Shown here: positions 8,043 through 16,715 of the stretch, piece by piece
How positions within the stretch are numbered: position 1 is the stretch's first letter
Layout of the letters: every line of letters starts with the position of its first letter
NCBI GenBank assembly: GCA_963708155.1
Contig: OY970183.1
Span: 2,542,001 to 2,606,000, forward strand
Direction: 5' to 3'
Length of the DNA: 64,000 nucleotides
From: Methylovirgula sp963708155
GTDB lineage: Bacteria > Pseudomonadota > Alphaproteobacteria > Rhizobiales > Beijerinckiaceae
Position numbers and translations under genes: made by a program
The notes under the pieces: model-generated
Database searches by the model: none
Told to the model about the DNA's origin: nothing
The model's input: the letters and a program-made list of their open reading frames with translations, nothing else

Positions 8043-9364
8043 GCGGACACCCTACGCCAAAAGTCGGAACTCATCGCCGGATCTTTCTCAAACTCCTGCC
8101 AACGCGGGAAGGAGAGGCGGAACATTTCAAGCGAAATACGGCCATCTTTGGCCGGGTAAAGCGCGCCGCCCACGTCGCGGACGATGGCGTCGAGCCGCGT
8201 GAGCAGGGCGAGCGTCGCCGCGCCACGGTTTGGAAAATCGAGCGCCAATGTCGTGCCGGCGCGCGGGAAGGAAAAAAGCCCCGGCGCGGGAATGTCGCCG
8301 AAGGTCTTGAGCACCGCGAGGAAGGAAGCTTGTCCCTCGTTGGCGATTTCCTCGAGCAGAGCGCGGATCGCCTCGCGTTCCGCGGCACGCGGAATGAGGC
8401 ATTGGTATTGCAGCAGGCCGCTGCGGCCATAGAGCCGGTTCCAGCCGTGGATCGCATCGAGCGGATAGAAGAACGGCACGTAGTGCTGCAGCTTTGTGTG
8501 TGGCCGCGCCGCGTGCAGACGATAATAAAGCTCATTGAACGCGCCAATGCTCAGCGGGTTGAGCAGAAATTCCGGCGCATCGGCGACGACACGTTTCCAG
8601 GTCTTGTCGTCATGCGCATCGTGGAAGCCATAGGGCGTCCAGTTTCCGCGCGAGAAGATGCCACGGCCGAGGCTCTCGCCGCGCGAGAGGCAATCGACCC
8701 AGGCCACCGTGTGCTCGAATTTTTCCGCGCTGACATCGGCGAGAGACCAGAAGGCGTCGAGATTTTCGAAAGGGATCGTCTCGACTTCGAGCGATGAACT
8801 GTCGGTCTTGACCAGCGCGATTTCGGCCCATTCGATGATGCCGGTGAGGCCGAGGCCACCGATGGTTGAGGCGAAGAGGGCGGCATCGCTTTCCGGCGTC
8901 AGCGTCAGGTGGCCCCGGTCGCTGCGCAAAAGACCGAGCGCGCGCACATGCCGCCCGAATGTTCCGGCGCGATGATGGTTCTTGCCATGCACATCGTTGG
9001 CGATCGCCCCGCCAAGCGTCACGAAACGGGTGCCCGGCGTCACCGGCAGAAACCAGCCGTGCGGCACGATCAGCCGCAGAATCTCGGAAAAGCTCGTGCC
9101 GGCCTCGGCCCGCAAAATTCCCTGCGCCGGATCGAAGGCAATGAACCTGTCGACCCGCGACATATCGATGAGGTCGCCGGTATCGTTCAGGCAAGAATCG
9201 CCATAGGAGCGCCGCAGCCCGATCGGCAGCAGGCTTGCGCCATTCGCCGCGCCAAGCAACTTATCGAGTTCGTCACGAAAACGCGGGGTGGCCACCCGTT
9301 GCGGTGCGCGCACCACGCGGCCCCAGGACAGGACATCGCTACGGGTGACGAAAGGCTCGCTCAC
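8039..9364 (-). CDS. FAD-dependent oxidoreductase, DprE1-like
   Basis: 441 residues, FAD-linked oxidase (VAO/GLDH) fold. Signature stretches align closely with mycobacterial DprE1: RSYGD near residue 50, PVTPGTRFVTLGGAIA, DVHGKNHHRAGTFG, and the C-terminal YPAKDGR containing the active-site lysine equivalent. DprE1 oxidises the 2'-OH of decaprenylphosphoryl-ribose. The residue aligned with the benzothiazinone-reactive Cys387 is Ala374 here (TLALDFP). It sits between the UbiA-type transferase (26-base gap) and the reductase (4-base overlap). The enzyme probably acts at the inner membrane. Confidence 0.86.
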   Translation of the reverse strand: MSEPFVTRSDVLSWGRVVRAPQRVATPRFRDELDKLLGAANGASLLPIGLRRSYGDSCLNDTGDLIDMSRVDRFIAFDPAQGILRAEAGTSFSEILRLIVPHGWFLPVTPGTRFVTLGGAIANDVHGKNHHRAGTFGRHVRALGLLRSDRGHLTLTPESDAALFASTIGGLGLTGIIEWAEIALVKTDSSSLEVETIPFENLDAFWSLADVSAEKFEHTVAWVDCLSRGESLGRGIFSRGNWTPYGFHDAHDDKTWKRVVADAPEFLLNPLSIGAFNELYYRLHAARPHTKLQHYVPFFYPLDAIHGWNRLYGRSGLLQYQCLIPRAAEREAIRALLEEIANEGQASFLAVLKTFGDIPAPGLFSFPRAGTTLALDFPNRGAATLALLTRLDAIVRDVGGALYPAKDGRISLEMFRLSFPRWQEFEKDPAMSSDFWRRVSA

Positions 9365-9390
9365 ATGCGGACTTTCTACAGCAGGGCTGC

Positions 9391-10890
9391 CTACAGCAGG
9401 GCTGCGGCGAACATTGCGACCATTGCCGCCCCATAGGCGAGGCTCAGCCGGTCCTTGAGCGCGAACGCGACGGGATCATCGTTCAATTCCCCGCGGTGAC
9501 ACAAGAGCCAAATCCGCGACAGCCAGAGAAAAATGATGATCGGAAAGCCCCAGAGGAAGAACGGATGGCGGTAAAAGCCTTGCGGAAACGCATAAGCGAC
9601 CAGGTAAATGACCATCACCAGCACGGTCGCGAGCATGGCGCCGACGCCGAGCGAGAGGACGAGCGGGCCGTCGCCTGCACGATAGCCGCGGCCCGGAGTC
9701 TGGCTCAGCCCGTGCGCAACCATGCGGGTGATCTCCGTCTGCCGTTTCGCGGCCGAAAGCGACAGGAAGATGAACATCGAGAAGACGAAGAGCCAGGGCG
9801 AGAAGACAACTCCGGTGACGACGAGGCCGAGCGCGAGGCGGATCGTGAAAAGCGAGGCGAGAACGAAAATATCGACCAGCGGTTCGCGTTTCAGCCAGAA
9901 CGAATAGGCAAGGCTGATCGCAAGATAGAGTGCCAGAACCCCGACGCAGGCGGGGCCGATCAAGGCCGCTATGGCAAAAGCCACGAGGCCGCCGACGGCG
10001 ATGAACAGCATGGCCGAGGCAATCGGCAGATCCCCGTTCGCGATCGGCCGTAATTTCTTCGACCAGTGCCTGCGGTCGTCCGCCAGATCCCACAAATCAT
10101 TGAGGAGATAGGTCACGGAAGCGAGAAGGCTCAGGGCCAGGAACGCGCCCAAGGCGTAAGTCCAGGCCTTCGGATCATGCGCCTTGCCGCCGAGGATCAG
10201 CGGGACGAAGACGAGCGAATTCTTCGCCCATTGATGAAACCGCAGACCGCGCCGCAGGGTCGGAAAATTGAGCAGCTTCGTCGGCAGCACAGCGGCGAGG
10301 TGCGTCTTGGTCGCGATCTTCTGCGTCATGGAAGCAGAGCGGCCGACGAATATCGCAGCCGTTGCTGCGTCCCAGACATGCAGGTCCGCGGCGGAATCGC
10401 CAGCGTAGATGAATCCGTGCGGAAACTGCGCCGAAACTTTTTGCGCCTTCGCTGCGCCTTTCATATTGTGCCCATCGGACGAGGCGATCACCTCGTCGAT
10501 GAAGGGAAAGCGGCGGCGGATTTTCTCTGCGATGGTGATATCGGCGGCCGTCGCGAGCGCGATCTTGCGGCCGCGTTCGGCTTCCTTCTGCGCCAGCTCG
10601 ACAACTTCATCGCAAACCGGAAAGGTCTCGATGTCATCGTCGGTGACGACATCCGCCAGGCGATTCTTGACGATGGCGCGGCCAGAGAAAATCCAGCCGG
10701 GAATTTTCCACGCTTGGCTCGGTCGGCGTTTTAGAAACAGCAGCAGGGATTCATGCAGTACATCCGTCGACAGCAGCGTGCCGTCGAGATCGATCACGAG
10801 CGGGATCGAAAGGTCATAGTCGAGCGGGGCGCGGTTGGCTGGCGCAACCACGCTGAGAGAAGGGCGCTTTTCGACAGAGGCCGGATGCAT
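9391..10890 (-). CDS. HAD phosphatase-UbiA prenyltransferase fusion
   Basis: 499 residues with two modules. Residues about 25-210 form a HAD-superfamily phosphatase with motif I DLDGTLLSTD. Residues about 215-499 form a polytopic UbiA prenyltransferase with NDLWDLADDR and a second site around REPLVDIFVLAS. Rv3806c (UbiA, DPPR synthase) transfers phosphoribose from PRPP to decaprenyl phosphate, and Rv3807c is a separate phosphatase that would remove the 5'-phosphate; here both activities appear fused. It is the first gene of the trio and would supply decaprenylphosphoryl-ribose to the DprE1/DprE2 pair. Related fusions occur in Nod-factor arabinosylation loci (noeC type) of Azorhizobium. Confidence 0.83.
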   Translation of the reverse strand: MHPASVEKRPSLSVVAPANRAPLDYDLSIPLVIDLDGTLLSTDVLHESLLLFLKRRPSQAWKIPGWIFSGRAIVKNRLADVVTDDDIETFPVCDEVVELAQKEAERGRKIALATAADITIAEKIRRRFPFIDEVIASSDGHNMKGAAKAQKVSAQFPHGFIYAGDSAADLHVWDAATAAIFVGRSASMTQKIATKTHLAAVLPTKLLNFPTLRRGLRFHQWAKNSLVFVPLILGGKAHDPKAWTYALGAFLALSLLASVTYLLNDLWDLADDRRHWSKKLRPIANGDLPIASAMLFIAVGGLVAFAIAALIGPACVGVLALYLAISLAYSFWLKREPLVDIFVLASLFTIRLALGLVVTGVVFSPWLFVFSMFIFLSLSAAKRQTEITRMVAHGLSQTPGRGYRAGDGPLVLSLGVGAMLATVLVMVIYLVAYAFPQGFYRHPFFLWGFPIIIFLWLSRIWLLCHRGELNDDPVAFALKDRLSLAYGAAMVAMFAAALL

Positions 10891-11119
10891 GGTTCACTCG
10901 GAGACTAACGGAACCGAATAGGCTCATTCTATAAAAAACCGGTAAACCGCGCCAAGTAAAACCGATGGCAAAAAACATCAGAGTCAATTGAAGTTAATCG
11001 ACTTTTCAGCTCCGTAGGTGCGCGTAAAAGAGCCTTCAGATGGCATTAACGCACCGACCTTATCATTCCTCGCAACGCTTCAGTCGTCTTTCCGACGGAG
11101 CTTCAACAACCTCTGGATC

Positions 11120-12514
11120 ATGCCCCAGTCCACACAGAGTGGCGCATTGGCCGCCCGGCGCGTCATCCTCACGGGCGGCCAAGTCGTGGCGTTGCTCGTC
11201 GTCTTCACGGCGGTGCTGAAGCTCGCTGCCGTTTGGCTTACCGTCCCTGCCGCGCGCACGATCTTCGATCTCGGCTTCGGTTTCGATCCCTATGTCAGAT
11301 CGCTTGTCGCAGGCAGAGGTTATGTCTCGTGCGGCGCCGGCGGCTGCGATGTCGCTTCGCGCATGCCCGGCCTGCCGTTATTTCTTGCAGCCTTTGCGCC
11401 GCTGACGACCAGCCTGCGCTTCGCCGATGCTGCGAAGGTTGTTCTGCTGAGTTTGCTCGTCTATTTCGCCGTCCGCGGGATCGACCGGCGGCTCGCCGTG
11501 AGGCAATGCTGGCAGGCGGGCATCTACATCGCGCTTGGCCTGTTTCTGGTGCTCTCGCCGAACCTCATCAAACATGCGTCTGCCGCCTATTACGAAGAAG
11601 GCTATGTGCTCGAACTCCTGGCGATCACGGCCGTCTGCCTTTTCTTCGTCGCCGTCGCGCCGCGGGAGGCGAGTGCAGGGCGTTACGTGGCGGCGATTGC
11701 GGCGGCCTCCGTCTGCTATCTCTTCAAGTCGTCGCTGATCCTCGTCTGGGGTGCGGTGGCGCTGCTGCTCGTCGTCTTCGCGTTCACATCCGGACGCCGC
11801 GCCCTCGCGGGCGGCCTTGTCGCGGTCGCGATCATCGCGCCCGCTGGCTGGCTGGCTCACAATGCGATTGAAAGCCATCGCCTCTCGTTCATGTCGAGCA
11901 CGGACGGCGAGAACATGTATCGCGGCTGGAACGACTATACGCTCGCACTTTATCCGCGCTGCAGTCTCGACATGCTGTTCGATCCGGTTACGACCTGCGA
12001 AGGCGAGACGATAACCTCGCCGCGCGAGCCGGGGCGGCCGGGGTTCAAGAGCGAATGGGCCTGGAACGATGCTTATAAGGCTCGTGCGATGGAGTGGATC
12101 AGGCAGAATCCCGGCGCGGCGCTGAAGACGTTTGTGGTCAAGGCTTACGAGGTTCTGCTTTCGCCGCAGCTCGTGCCCTATCGCAATTATGTTCCGGCGC
12201 CGGACGGCAGCCATTTGATCGAACTGCCACGCTCGCACGTGGAGGCGCGCGTCGGCTCCTTATGGCTGTCGTTTGGTCGGCTCATCGAGATTTTTGCTTT
12301 CGGGGCGGGCCTCTACCTTCTCGCTCGCGGCGACAGCGCAGCGCGGCGCGTGGCTCTGGTGAGCCTCGCGCTCGGTGCCTGCTATGCGGCGCCCTATATC
12401 CTCGGCTTCGGCTATGAGCGGCACTTCTCGATCTTGATCATGCTCGCGGCGCTCTCCAGCCTGTTTCTTGTCTCCGCCCTTGTAAGGCTGCGCGGCGCAA
12501 ATACTGCCGCCTAA
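11120..12514 (+). CDS. GT-C type membrane glycosyltransferase
   Basis: Polytopic protein, 464 residues from ATG 11120 (MPQSTQSG); the frame is open to 11018. About ten hydrophobic segments, with a large exported loop after helix 1 containing Asp/Arg residues (FGFDPYVRS) and a late loop containing MYRGWND and WNDAYKARAMEWIRQNP. This is the pattern of the GT39/GT83-like polyprenyl-phosphate-sugar-dependent transferases. It is divergent from the arabinose trio with about 230 bases between. It is therefore a candidate user of the polyprenyl-phosphate sugar, though donor and acceptor are not shown by sequence. It overlaps the convergent rnhA end by a few bases. Confidence 0.7.
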   Translation: MPQSTQSGALAARRVILTGGQVVALLVVFTAVLKLAAVWLTVPAARTIFDLGFGFDPYVRSLVAGRGYVSCGAGGCDVASRMPGLPLFLAAFAPLTTSLRFADAAKVVLLSLLVYFAVRGIDRRLAVRQCWQAGIYIALGLFLVLSPNLIKHASAAYYEEGYVLELLAITAVCLFFVAVAPREASAGRYVAAIAAASVCYLFKSSLILVWGAVALLLVVFAFTSGRRALAGGLVAVAIIAPAGWLAHNAIESHRLSFMSSTDGENMYRGWNDYTLALYPRCSLDMLFDPVTTCEGETITSPREPGRPGFKSEWAWNDAYKARAMEWIRQNPGAALKTFVVKAYEVLLSPQLVPYRNYVPAPDGSHLIELPRSHVEARVGSLWLSFGRLIEIFAFGAGLYLLARGDSAARRVALVSLALGACYAAPYILGFGYERHFSILIMLAALSSLFLVSALVRLRGANTAA

Positions 12515-12960
12515 ATTCGGCGTCTCAAAAACGGCTGCATGCCTTCGCGCGCCAATTCGTCGGCGCGCTCGTTCATCGGATGGCCGGCGTGGCCTTTCAG
12601 CCAATGCCAACGAATCGTGTGGCGCGCGGCCGCTTGTTCGAGCTCCTGCCAGAGTTCGATGTTCTTGACCGGCTTCTTGTCGGCCGTGCGCCAGCCGTTC
12701 TTCTTCCAGCCTGCCAGCCAAGTGGTGATGCCGCCGCGCAGATAGGCGGAGTCGGTGTGCAGATCGACATCGCAGGATCGTGTCAGGGCTTCGAGGGCGC
12801 GGATCGCCGCGGTGAGCTCCATGCGATTGTTGGTCGTCGCCGCTTCGCCGCCGGAGATTTCCTTCCGTTTGTCGGCGAAGGTTATGACCGCGCCCCAGCC
12901 ACCGGGGCCGGGATTGCCGGAGCAGGCGCCGTCGGTCCAGATCGTGACTTTACCGCTCAA
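12511..12960 (-). CDS. rnhA: Ribonuclease HI
   Basis: 149 residues; degrades RNA in RNA-DNA hybrids. Catalytic carboxylates are visible as WTDGACSGNPGPGGWG (Asp), ELTAAI (Glu), LHTDSAYL (Asp) and the late NERADELA (Asp), with KGHAGHPMNE carrying the conserved His. The start is most likely TTG 12960: no ATG or GTG gives the right N-terminus, and the TTG overlaps the thrB stop codon in a TTGA. The coupling thrB-rnhA is a recurring arrangement in Rhizobiales. Confidence 0.93.
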   Translation of the reverse strand: MSGKVTIWTDGACSGNPGPGGWGAVITFADKRKEISGGEAATTNNRMELTAAIRALEALTRSCDVDLHTDSAYLRGGITTWLAGWKKNGWRTADKKPVKNIELWQELEQAAARHTIRWHWLKGHAGHPMNERADELAREGMQPFLRRRI

Positions 12961-13922
12961 AGTGCCAATCCGAGATCGCCGGGACCTGTTGCCTGCTGAT
13001 GGAAACGCAGTCGCTTGACATATTCGCGCGGATCTTTCGGCTTGACCAAGGCGCCGGGTGGCACGTTCAGCCAGTCGACCAGACGGGTAAGCGTGAAGCG
13101 CAGCGCCGCGCCGCGAACGAGGATTGGCAGTGCGGCGATTTCCTGCGGTGTCAACGGACGGGCGCGTTGATAAGCGTCGATCAGCGCCTTGCCCTTGGTG
13201 ACGTTGTACGAAAAATCCGGCTCGAAGCACCAGGCGTTGAGGCAGACCGCGAGATCGTAAGCGAGAAAATCGGTGCAGGCGAAGTAGAAGTCTATCAGCC
13301 CGGAGACCTTGTCGCCGAGGAACAGAACATTGTCCGGGAAAAGATCGGCATGGATCACGCCGCGCGGCAGCGCGTGCGGCCAGAGCTTTTCGATCTCCGC
13401 AAGCTCCGTAGCGAGAAAGGCAGCCAGTCCCGGCTCGACGCTATCGGCACGGTCCCCGGCCTGCGCCAGAAGCGGCAGCCAACCGGAAATCGACAGGCTG
13501 TTTGCCCGTTGGAGCGGAAAATCGGCGCCGGCGCGATGCAATTCCGCGAGGGCCGTACCAAGAGCGGCGCAATGCGCGACAAGCGGCGCGCGCGTCGAGA
13601 CGCCTTCCAGAAAAGTCACGATCGCGGCAGGCCTGCCGGCGAGCGGCTTGAACAGGGAGCCTTCCCGGGTTTTCACCGGCTGCGGGCAGACGAGGCCGCG
13701 CGCGGAAAGATGCTCCATCAGGCCGAGAAAGAAGGGCAGGTCGTCCGCATTCACCCGCTTCTCGTAGAGTGTGAGGATGAAAAACCCGGCCTCGACATGG
13801 AGCAGATAATTGGAATTCTCGACGCCCTCAGCGATGCCCTTGTAGGCAAGCAATTTTCCAAGCCCGTAATCGGCAAGAAAATCCCTGAGAGCGAGGTCGG
13901 AGACGTCAGTATAGACAGCCAT
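12957..13922 (-). CDS. thrB: Homoserine kinase
   Basis: 321 residues from ATG 13922 (MAVYTDVSD). This is the aminoglycoside-phosphotransferase-fold type of homoserine kinase used by alphaproteobacteria for threonine synthesis. Recognisable features are GVENSNYLL, the catalytic loop VIHADLFPDNVLF and the following GLIDFYFACTDFLAYDLAV metal-binding segment. It is immediately coupled to rnhA. The usual upstream neighbour ispH is absent; instead there is a gene-free stretch of about 440 bases. Confidence 0.93.
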   Translation of the reverse strand: MAVYTDVSDLALRDFLADYGLGKLLAYKGIAEGVENSNYLLHVEAGFFILTLYEKRVNADDLPFFLGLMEHLSARGLVCPQPVKTREGSLFKPLAGRPAAIVTFLEGVSTRAPLVAHCAALGTALAELHRAGADFPLQRANSLSISGWLPLLAQAGDRADSVEPGLAAFLATELAEIEKLWPHALPRGVIHADLFPDNVLFLGDKVSGLIDFYFACTDFLAYDLAVCLNAWCFEPDFSYNVTKGKALIDAYQRARPLTPQEIAALPILVRGAALRFTLTRLVDWLNVPPGALVKPKDPREYVKRLRFHQQATGPGDLGLAL

Positions 13923-14127
13923 GATGCCAGCGATGGAAGAGTGGGTGCTACGCTGCGGCCGCTGGTAGAATTTGGGTGTGCGAAGCAGCCCGCTTCGGCA
14001 GCTTTTAGCAGGAACCCTGGCGTACAAAAGCGCGATCAGGCGTCGCGCGTGCCTTTCTCGCGGGTATTTCTACCGAGATCGCGAACGAAAAATTTTTTCC
14101 CGTTTCTGCCATTTTTGCGGGCAAGAT

Positions 14128-14156
14128 GCATCGTTGATGCGTGACAATGCGTCACG
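14128..14156. promoter_or_regulatory. Two adjacent dyads, possible operator/promoter
   Basis: Perfect inverted repeats GCATC-GTT-GATGC (14128-14140) and CGTGAC-AATGC-GTCACG (14140-14156) abut each other. A TTGATG at 14135 followed 17 bases later by TCTAGG could form a rightward sigma-70-type promoter overlapping the second dyad. This is pattern only; no known regulator site is claimed. Confidence 0.35.
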
Positions 14157-14165
14157 TCTAGGCTA

Positions 14166-14358
14166 CAAACGCCTGCCATCGCGTTGAGAGCCTTCGGGTT
14201 CACCCGGTGCGTACGTAAGTCCAAGTCGTGGGAGGAACCCCTTTCATGTGCCGGCGTGAAGATCACGCCGTCCCCCTCAGGGGGGAACAGGCCAGAAAGG
14301 GTCTAGGACGAGGGAACGGAGAGGCGAAGCGGGGCTCTTGAGCCCGTTTCGCCTTTTC
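14166..14358 (+). ncRNA. Possible structured small RNA between thrB and tgt
   Basis: No convincing protein is encoded in 13923-14363. The plus strand from about 14190 shows successive hairpins: CGGGT/ACCCG (14195-14206), CGGCGTG/CACGCCG (14252-14270), CCCCC/GGGGG (14272-14285), and a long terminal stem at 14319-14358 with a following CCATTTT. With the putative promoter at 14135-14160 this would give a transcript of roughly 190 nt. I do not recognise it as tmRNA, RNase P, SRP or 6S RNA. A short basic minus-strand reading frame (MHLARKNGRN..., ending at 14036) is also possible but unsupported. Confidence 0.3.
14319..14358. terminator. Long hairpin downstream of tgt
   Basis: GGAGAGGCGAAGCGGGGCTC pairs with GAGCCCGTTTCGCCTTTTCC around a TT loop (one bulged G, some G-U pairs), starting 6 bases past the tgt stop codon. 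It could terminate tgt on the minus strand or a plus-strand RNA, where the U-rich side is better. Confidence 0.55.
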
Positions 14359-14363
14359 CATTT

Positions 14364-15512
14364 TCAGGCTCCCGATTGGGGGCCTTCGCCCCGCGCCCAG
14401 CGCTCTTTCGTATCGGCGCAGAAGTCGGCGTAACGGCCGGCCGCGATCGCCGTGCGGACATCCGCCATCAGGGCTTCGTAATAGGCGAGATTGATCGTCG
14501 TCAGCAGCATCATGGCGAGGATCTCGCCCGCTTTCACGAGATGATGCAGATAGGCGCGGGAATAGATCGCGTGCGGCCTCGCAAGACGAGTCGGGATCGA
14601 TCGGGCGCGGGATCGTCGGCATGTTTCGCATTGCGCAGATTGATGCGGCCGTGACGGCTGTAGACGAGGCCGTGGCGGCCGGCCCGCGTCGGCATGACAC
14701 AATCGAACATGTCGATGCCGCGGCGCACCGCTTCGATCAAGATCGTCGGGCGAGCCGACGCCCATCAGATAGCGCGGCCGCGCCGCCGGCAGATACGGCT
14801 GCGCTCGCCTCGATCATCGCCAGCATCACCTCCTGCGGCTCGCCGACCGCGAGGCCGCCCAGCGCATAGCCATCGAAGCCGATGTCGACGAGCGCCTCGG
14901 CACTGGCGCGGCGCAGCGCCGGACTTTCGCCGCCCTGCACGATGCCGAAGAGCGCATGGCCCGGCTGTGTGCCGAAGGCCGCCTTGCAGCGCTCGGCCCA
15001 GCGCAGCGACAAGCCGCATGGCGCGCTCGACATCGGCTTCCGGCGCGGGCAGCTGCACGCATTCGTCGAGCTGCATCTGGATGTCGGAGCCGAGCAGCCG
15101 CTGGATTTCCATCGCGCGCTCCGGCGTCAGATGATGCCGTCGTGCCGTCGATATGCGATTGGAAGGTGACGCCGTTTTCGTCGAGCTTGCGAGCTTGGCG
15201 AGCGACATGACCTGGAAGCCGCCGGAATCTGGTGAGGATCGGCCACGCGCCAGTTCATGAAGCTGATGCAGGCCGCCGAGCGCGGCGATGCGCTCCGCGC
15301 CCGGGCGCAGCATCAGATGATAGGTATTGGCGAGCACGATATCGGCGCCGAGCGCATGGACCGTCCTGCGGATACATCGCTTTGACGGTCGCCGCCGTGC
15401 CGACCGGCATGAAGGCCGGCGTGCGGATTTTGCCGCGCGGCAGCGTGATCGTGCCGGTGCGGGCGTCGCCGTCCGTCGGCGCGAATCTCGAAGCGAAAAT
15501 CGGCTCGGTCAT
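14364..15512 (-). CDS. tgt: tRNA-guanine transglycosylase, several frameshifts
   Basis: Exchanges guanine for preQ1 at position 34 of GUN-anticodon tRNAs. Reading across frames from ATG 15512 gives MTEPIFASRF, TLPRGKIRTPAFMPVGT, ANTYHLMLRPGAE, DSGGFQVMSLAKL (catalytic Asp region), GSDIQMQLDECVQLP, LFGIVQGG, GYALGGLAVGEP, YLMGVGSP-like, FDCVMPTRAGRHG (nucleophile Asp) and the C-terminal RAYLHHL. The total length (about 380 codons) is normal. At least eight single-base indels are needed, with three extra bases inside 15230-15265. The start overlaps the queA stop (ATGA). Zn-binding cysteines are not all readable in one frame. Confidence 0.88.
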
Positions 15513-16625
15513 GCCGGCTCCCGCGCGGGAAACAGCAGGCAGGCATCGCCATAGGAATAGAAGCGGTAGTTCCGCGGCGATCGCATGTGCATAGGCCGCG
15601 TGCATCGTCTCGAGCCCGCAGAAGGCGCGACCAGCATGAACAGCGTCGAGCGCGGCAGATGGAAATTGGTCAGCAGCATATCGACGGCTTTGAAACGATA
15701 GCCGGGCGTAATGAAGATCGCCGTCTCGCCGCAGAAGGGCGCGATCTTGCCGTCGCGCGGTCGCAGCGGATTCGAGCAGACGTAGGATAGTCGTGCCGAC
15801 CGCGACGATGCGGCCGCCCGCGCGCCCGAGCCGCATTGAGGCGCGTCGGCGGTCTCGGCGCTCGATCTCGCCCCATTCGGCGTGCATCCTGTGGCCCTGC
15901 GTGTCCTCGGCCTTCACCGGCAGAAAGGTGCCGGCGCCGACATGCAGCGTGACCGTCTGCGATGCTTGACGCCGCGCGTGGCAAGTCGCCGTTCAGTGAG
16001 CTCCGGCGTGAAATGCAGGCCGGCCGTGGGCGCTGCGACGGCGCCGGGTTCGGAGCGCGAATAGAGTCTGGTAGTCGCGCCGCGTCGCGTTCGTCGGCCG
16101 GCGCGCTTGCCGGCGATATAGGGCGGCAGGGGCATTTGCGCCGAGACGCTCGATCGCTTCGTCGAGCGCGGCGCCGGCGAGAGCGAAGGCGCAGCATGAC
16201 CTCGCCCTCCTCGCCCTGTCTTCGACGACTTCGGCGTCGAGCGCGCCGAGAAGGCAGGCGCCGTCCGGCCTGCGCACCGAAGCGAATGCGTTCGCCGCGC
16301 TTTAAGTTTCTTGCGCCGGCCGCGCGAAGGCCCGCCAGCGGTTGTCGTCGATTCGCGCTTGATGCAGCGTGCGCTCGATCTGTGCGGCGGCCTCGCCACG
16401 CGTGCCGAATGCCCTGAAGCTGCGCGGGATGACCCGGGTGTCGTTGACGACGAGCACATCGCCCGGCGCGCAGAAAGTCGGGCAGATCGCGGATCGTCGC
16501 GATCCTGCAGCGGCGCCGCGGCGCGCGGGTGTGACGACGAGCATGCGCGCGGCATCGCGCGGCTCGGCGGGGCGCAGCGCGATCCGCTCGGCGGGCAGAT
16601 CGAAATCGAAAAGATCGACGCGCAT
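15509..16625 (-). CDS. queA: S-adenosylmethionine:tRNA ribosyltransferase-isomerase, frameshifted
   Basis: Makes epoxyqueuosine from preQ1-tRNA and SAM. It starts MRVDLFDFDLPAERIALRP at ATG 16625. Switching frames continues DRTIRDLPDFL, GDVLVVNDTRVIP, GAVAAPTAGLHFTPEL, HVGAGTF-like and the C-terminal FCGLETMHAAYAHAIAAE...YRFYSYGDA, ending at TGA 15509 inside the tgt start codon. The length (about 372 codons) fits the family. Several extra bases are needed, for example in the strings CGCGACGATC and GCCGGGCGATG. The order queA-tgt is conserved. Confidence 0.87.
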
Positions 16626-16629
16626 AAAC

Positions 16630-16700
16630 GTCACTGCGAGCAAAGCGAAGCAGTCCAGCCGAGACTGGATTGCCGCGTCGCTGACGCTCCTCGCAATGAC
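16630..16700. repeat. Imperfect palindromic intergenic repeat
   Basis: Left arm GTCACTGCGAGCAAAGCGAA...CAGTCCAG and right arm CTGGATTGCC...CTCCTCGCAATGAC are imperfect inverted copies around CCGAGA. It resembles the dispersed palindromic element with consensus GTCATTGCGAGCGAAGCGAA...GCAATCCAG seen in many alphaproteobacterial genomes. It fills the gap between the PPIase stop (16716) and the queA start (16625). This is the only copy I see in the window. Confidence 0.75.
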
Positions 16701-16715
16701 CATCGCGCAACGTGC

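Noticed and set aside
12511..13230. Longer 239-residue form of RNase HI
   Set aside because: The added 90 residues overlap thrB coding sequence in another frame and have no RNase H homology; the TTG start at 12960 gives the family length.
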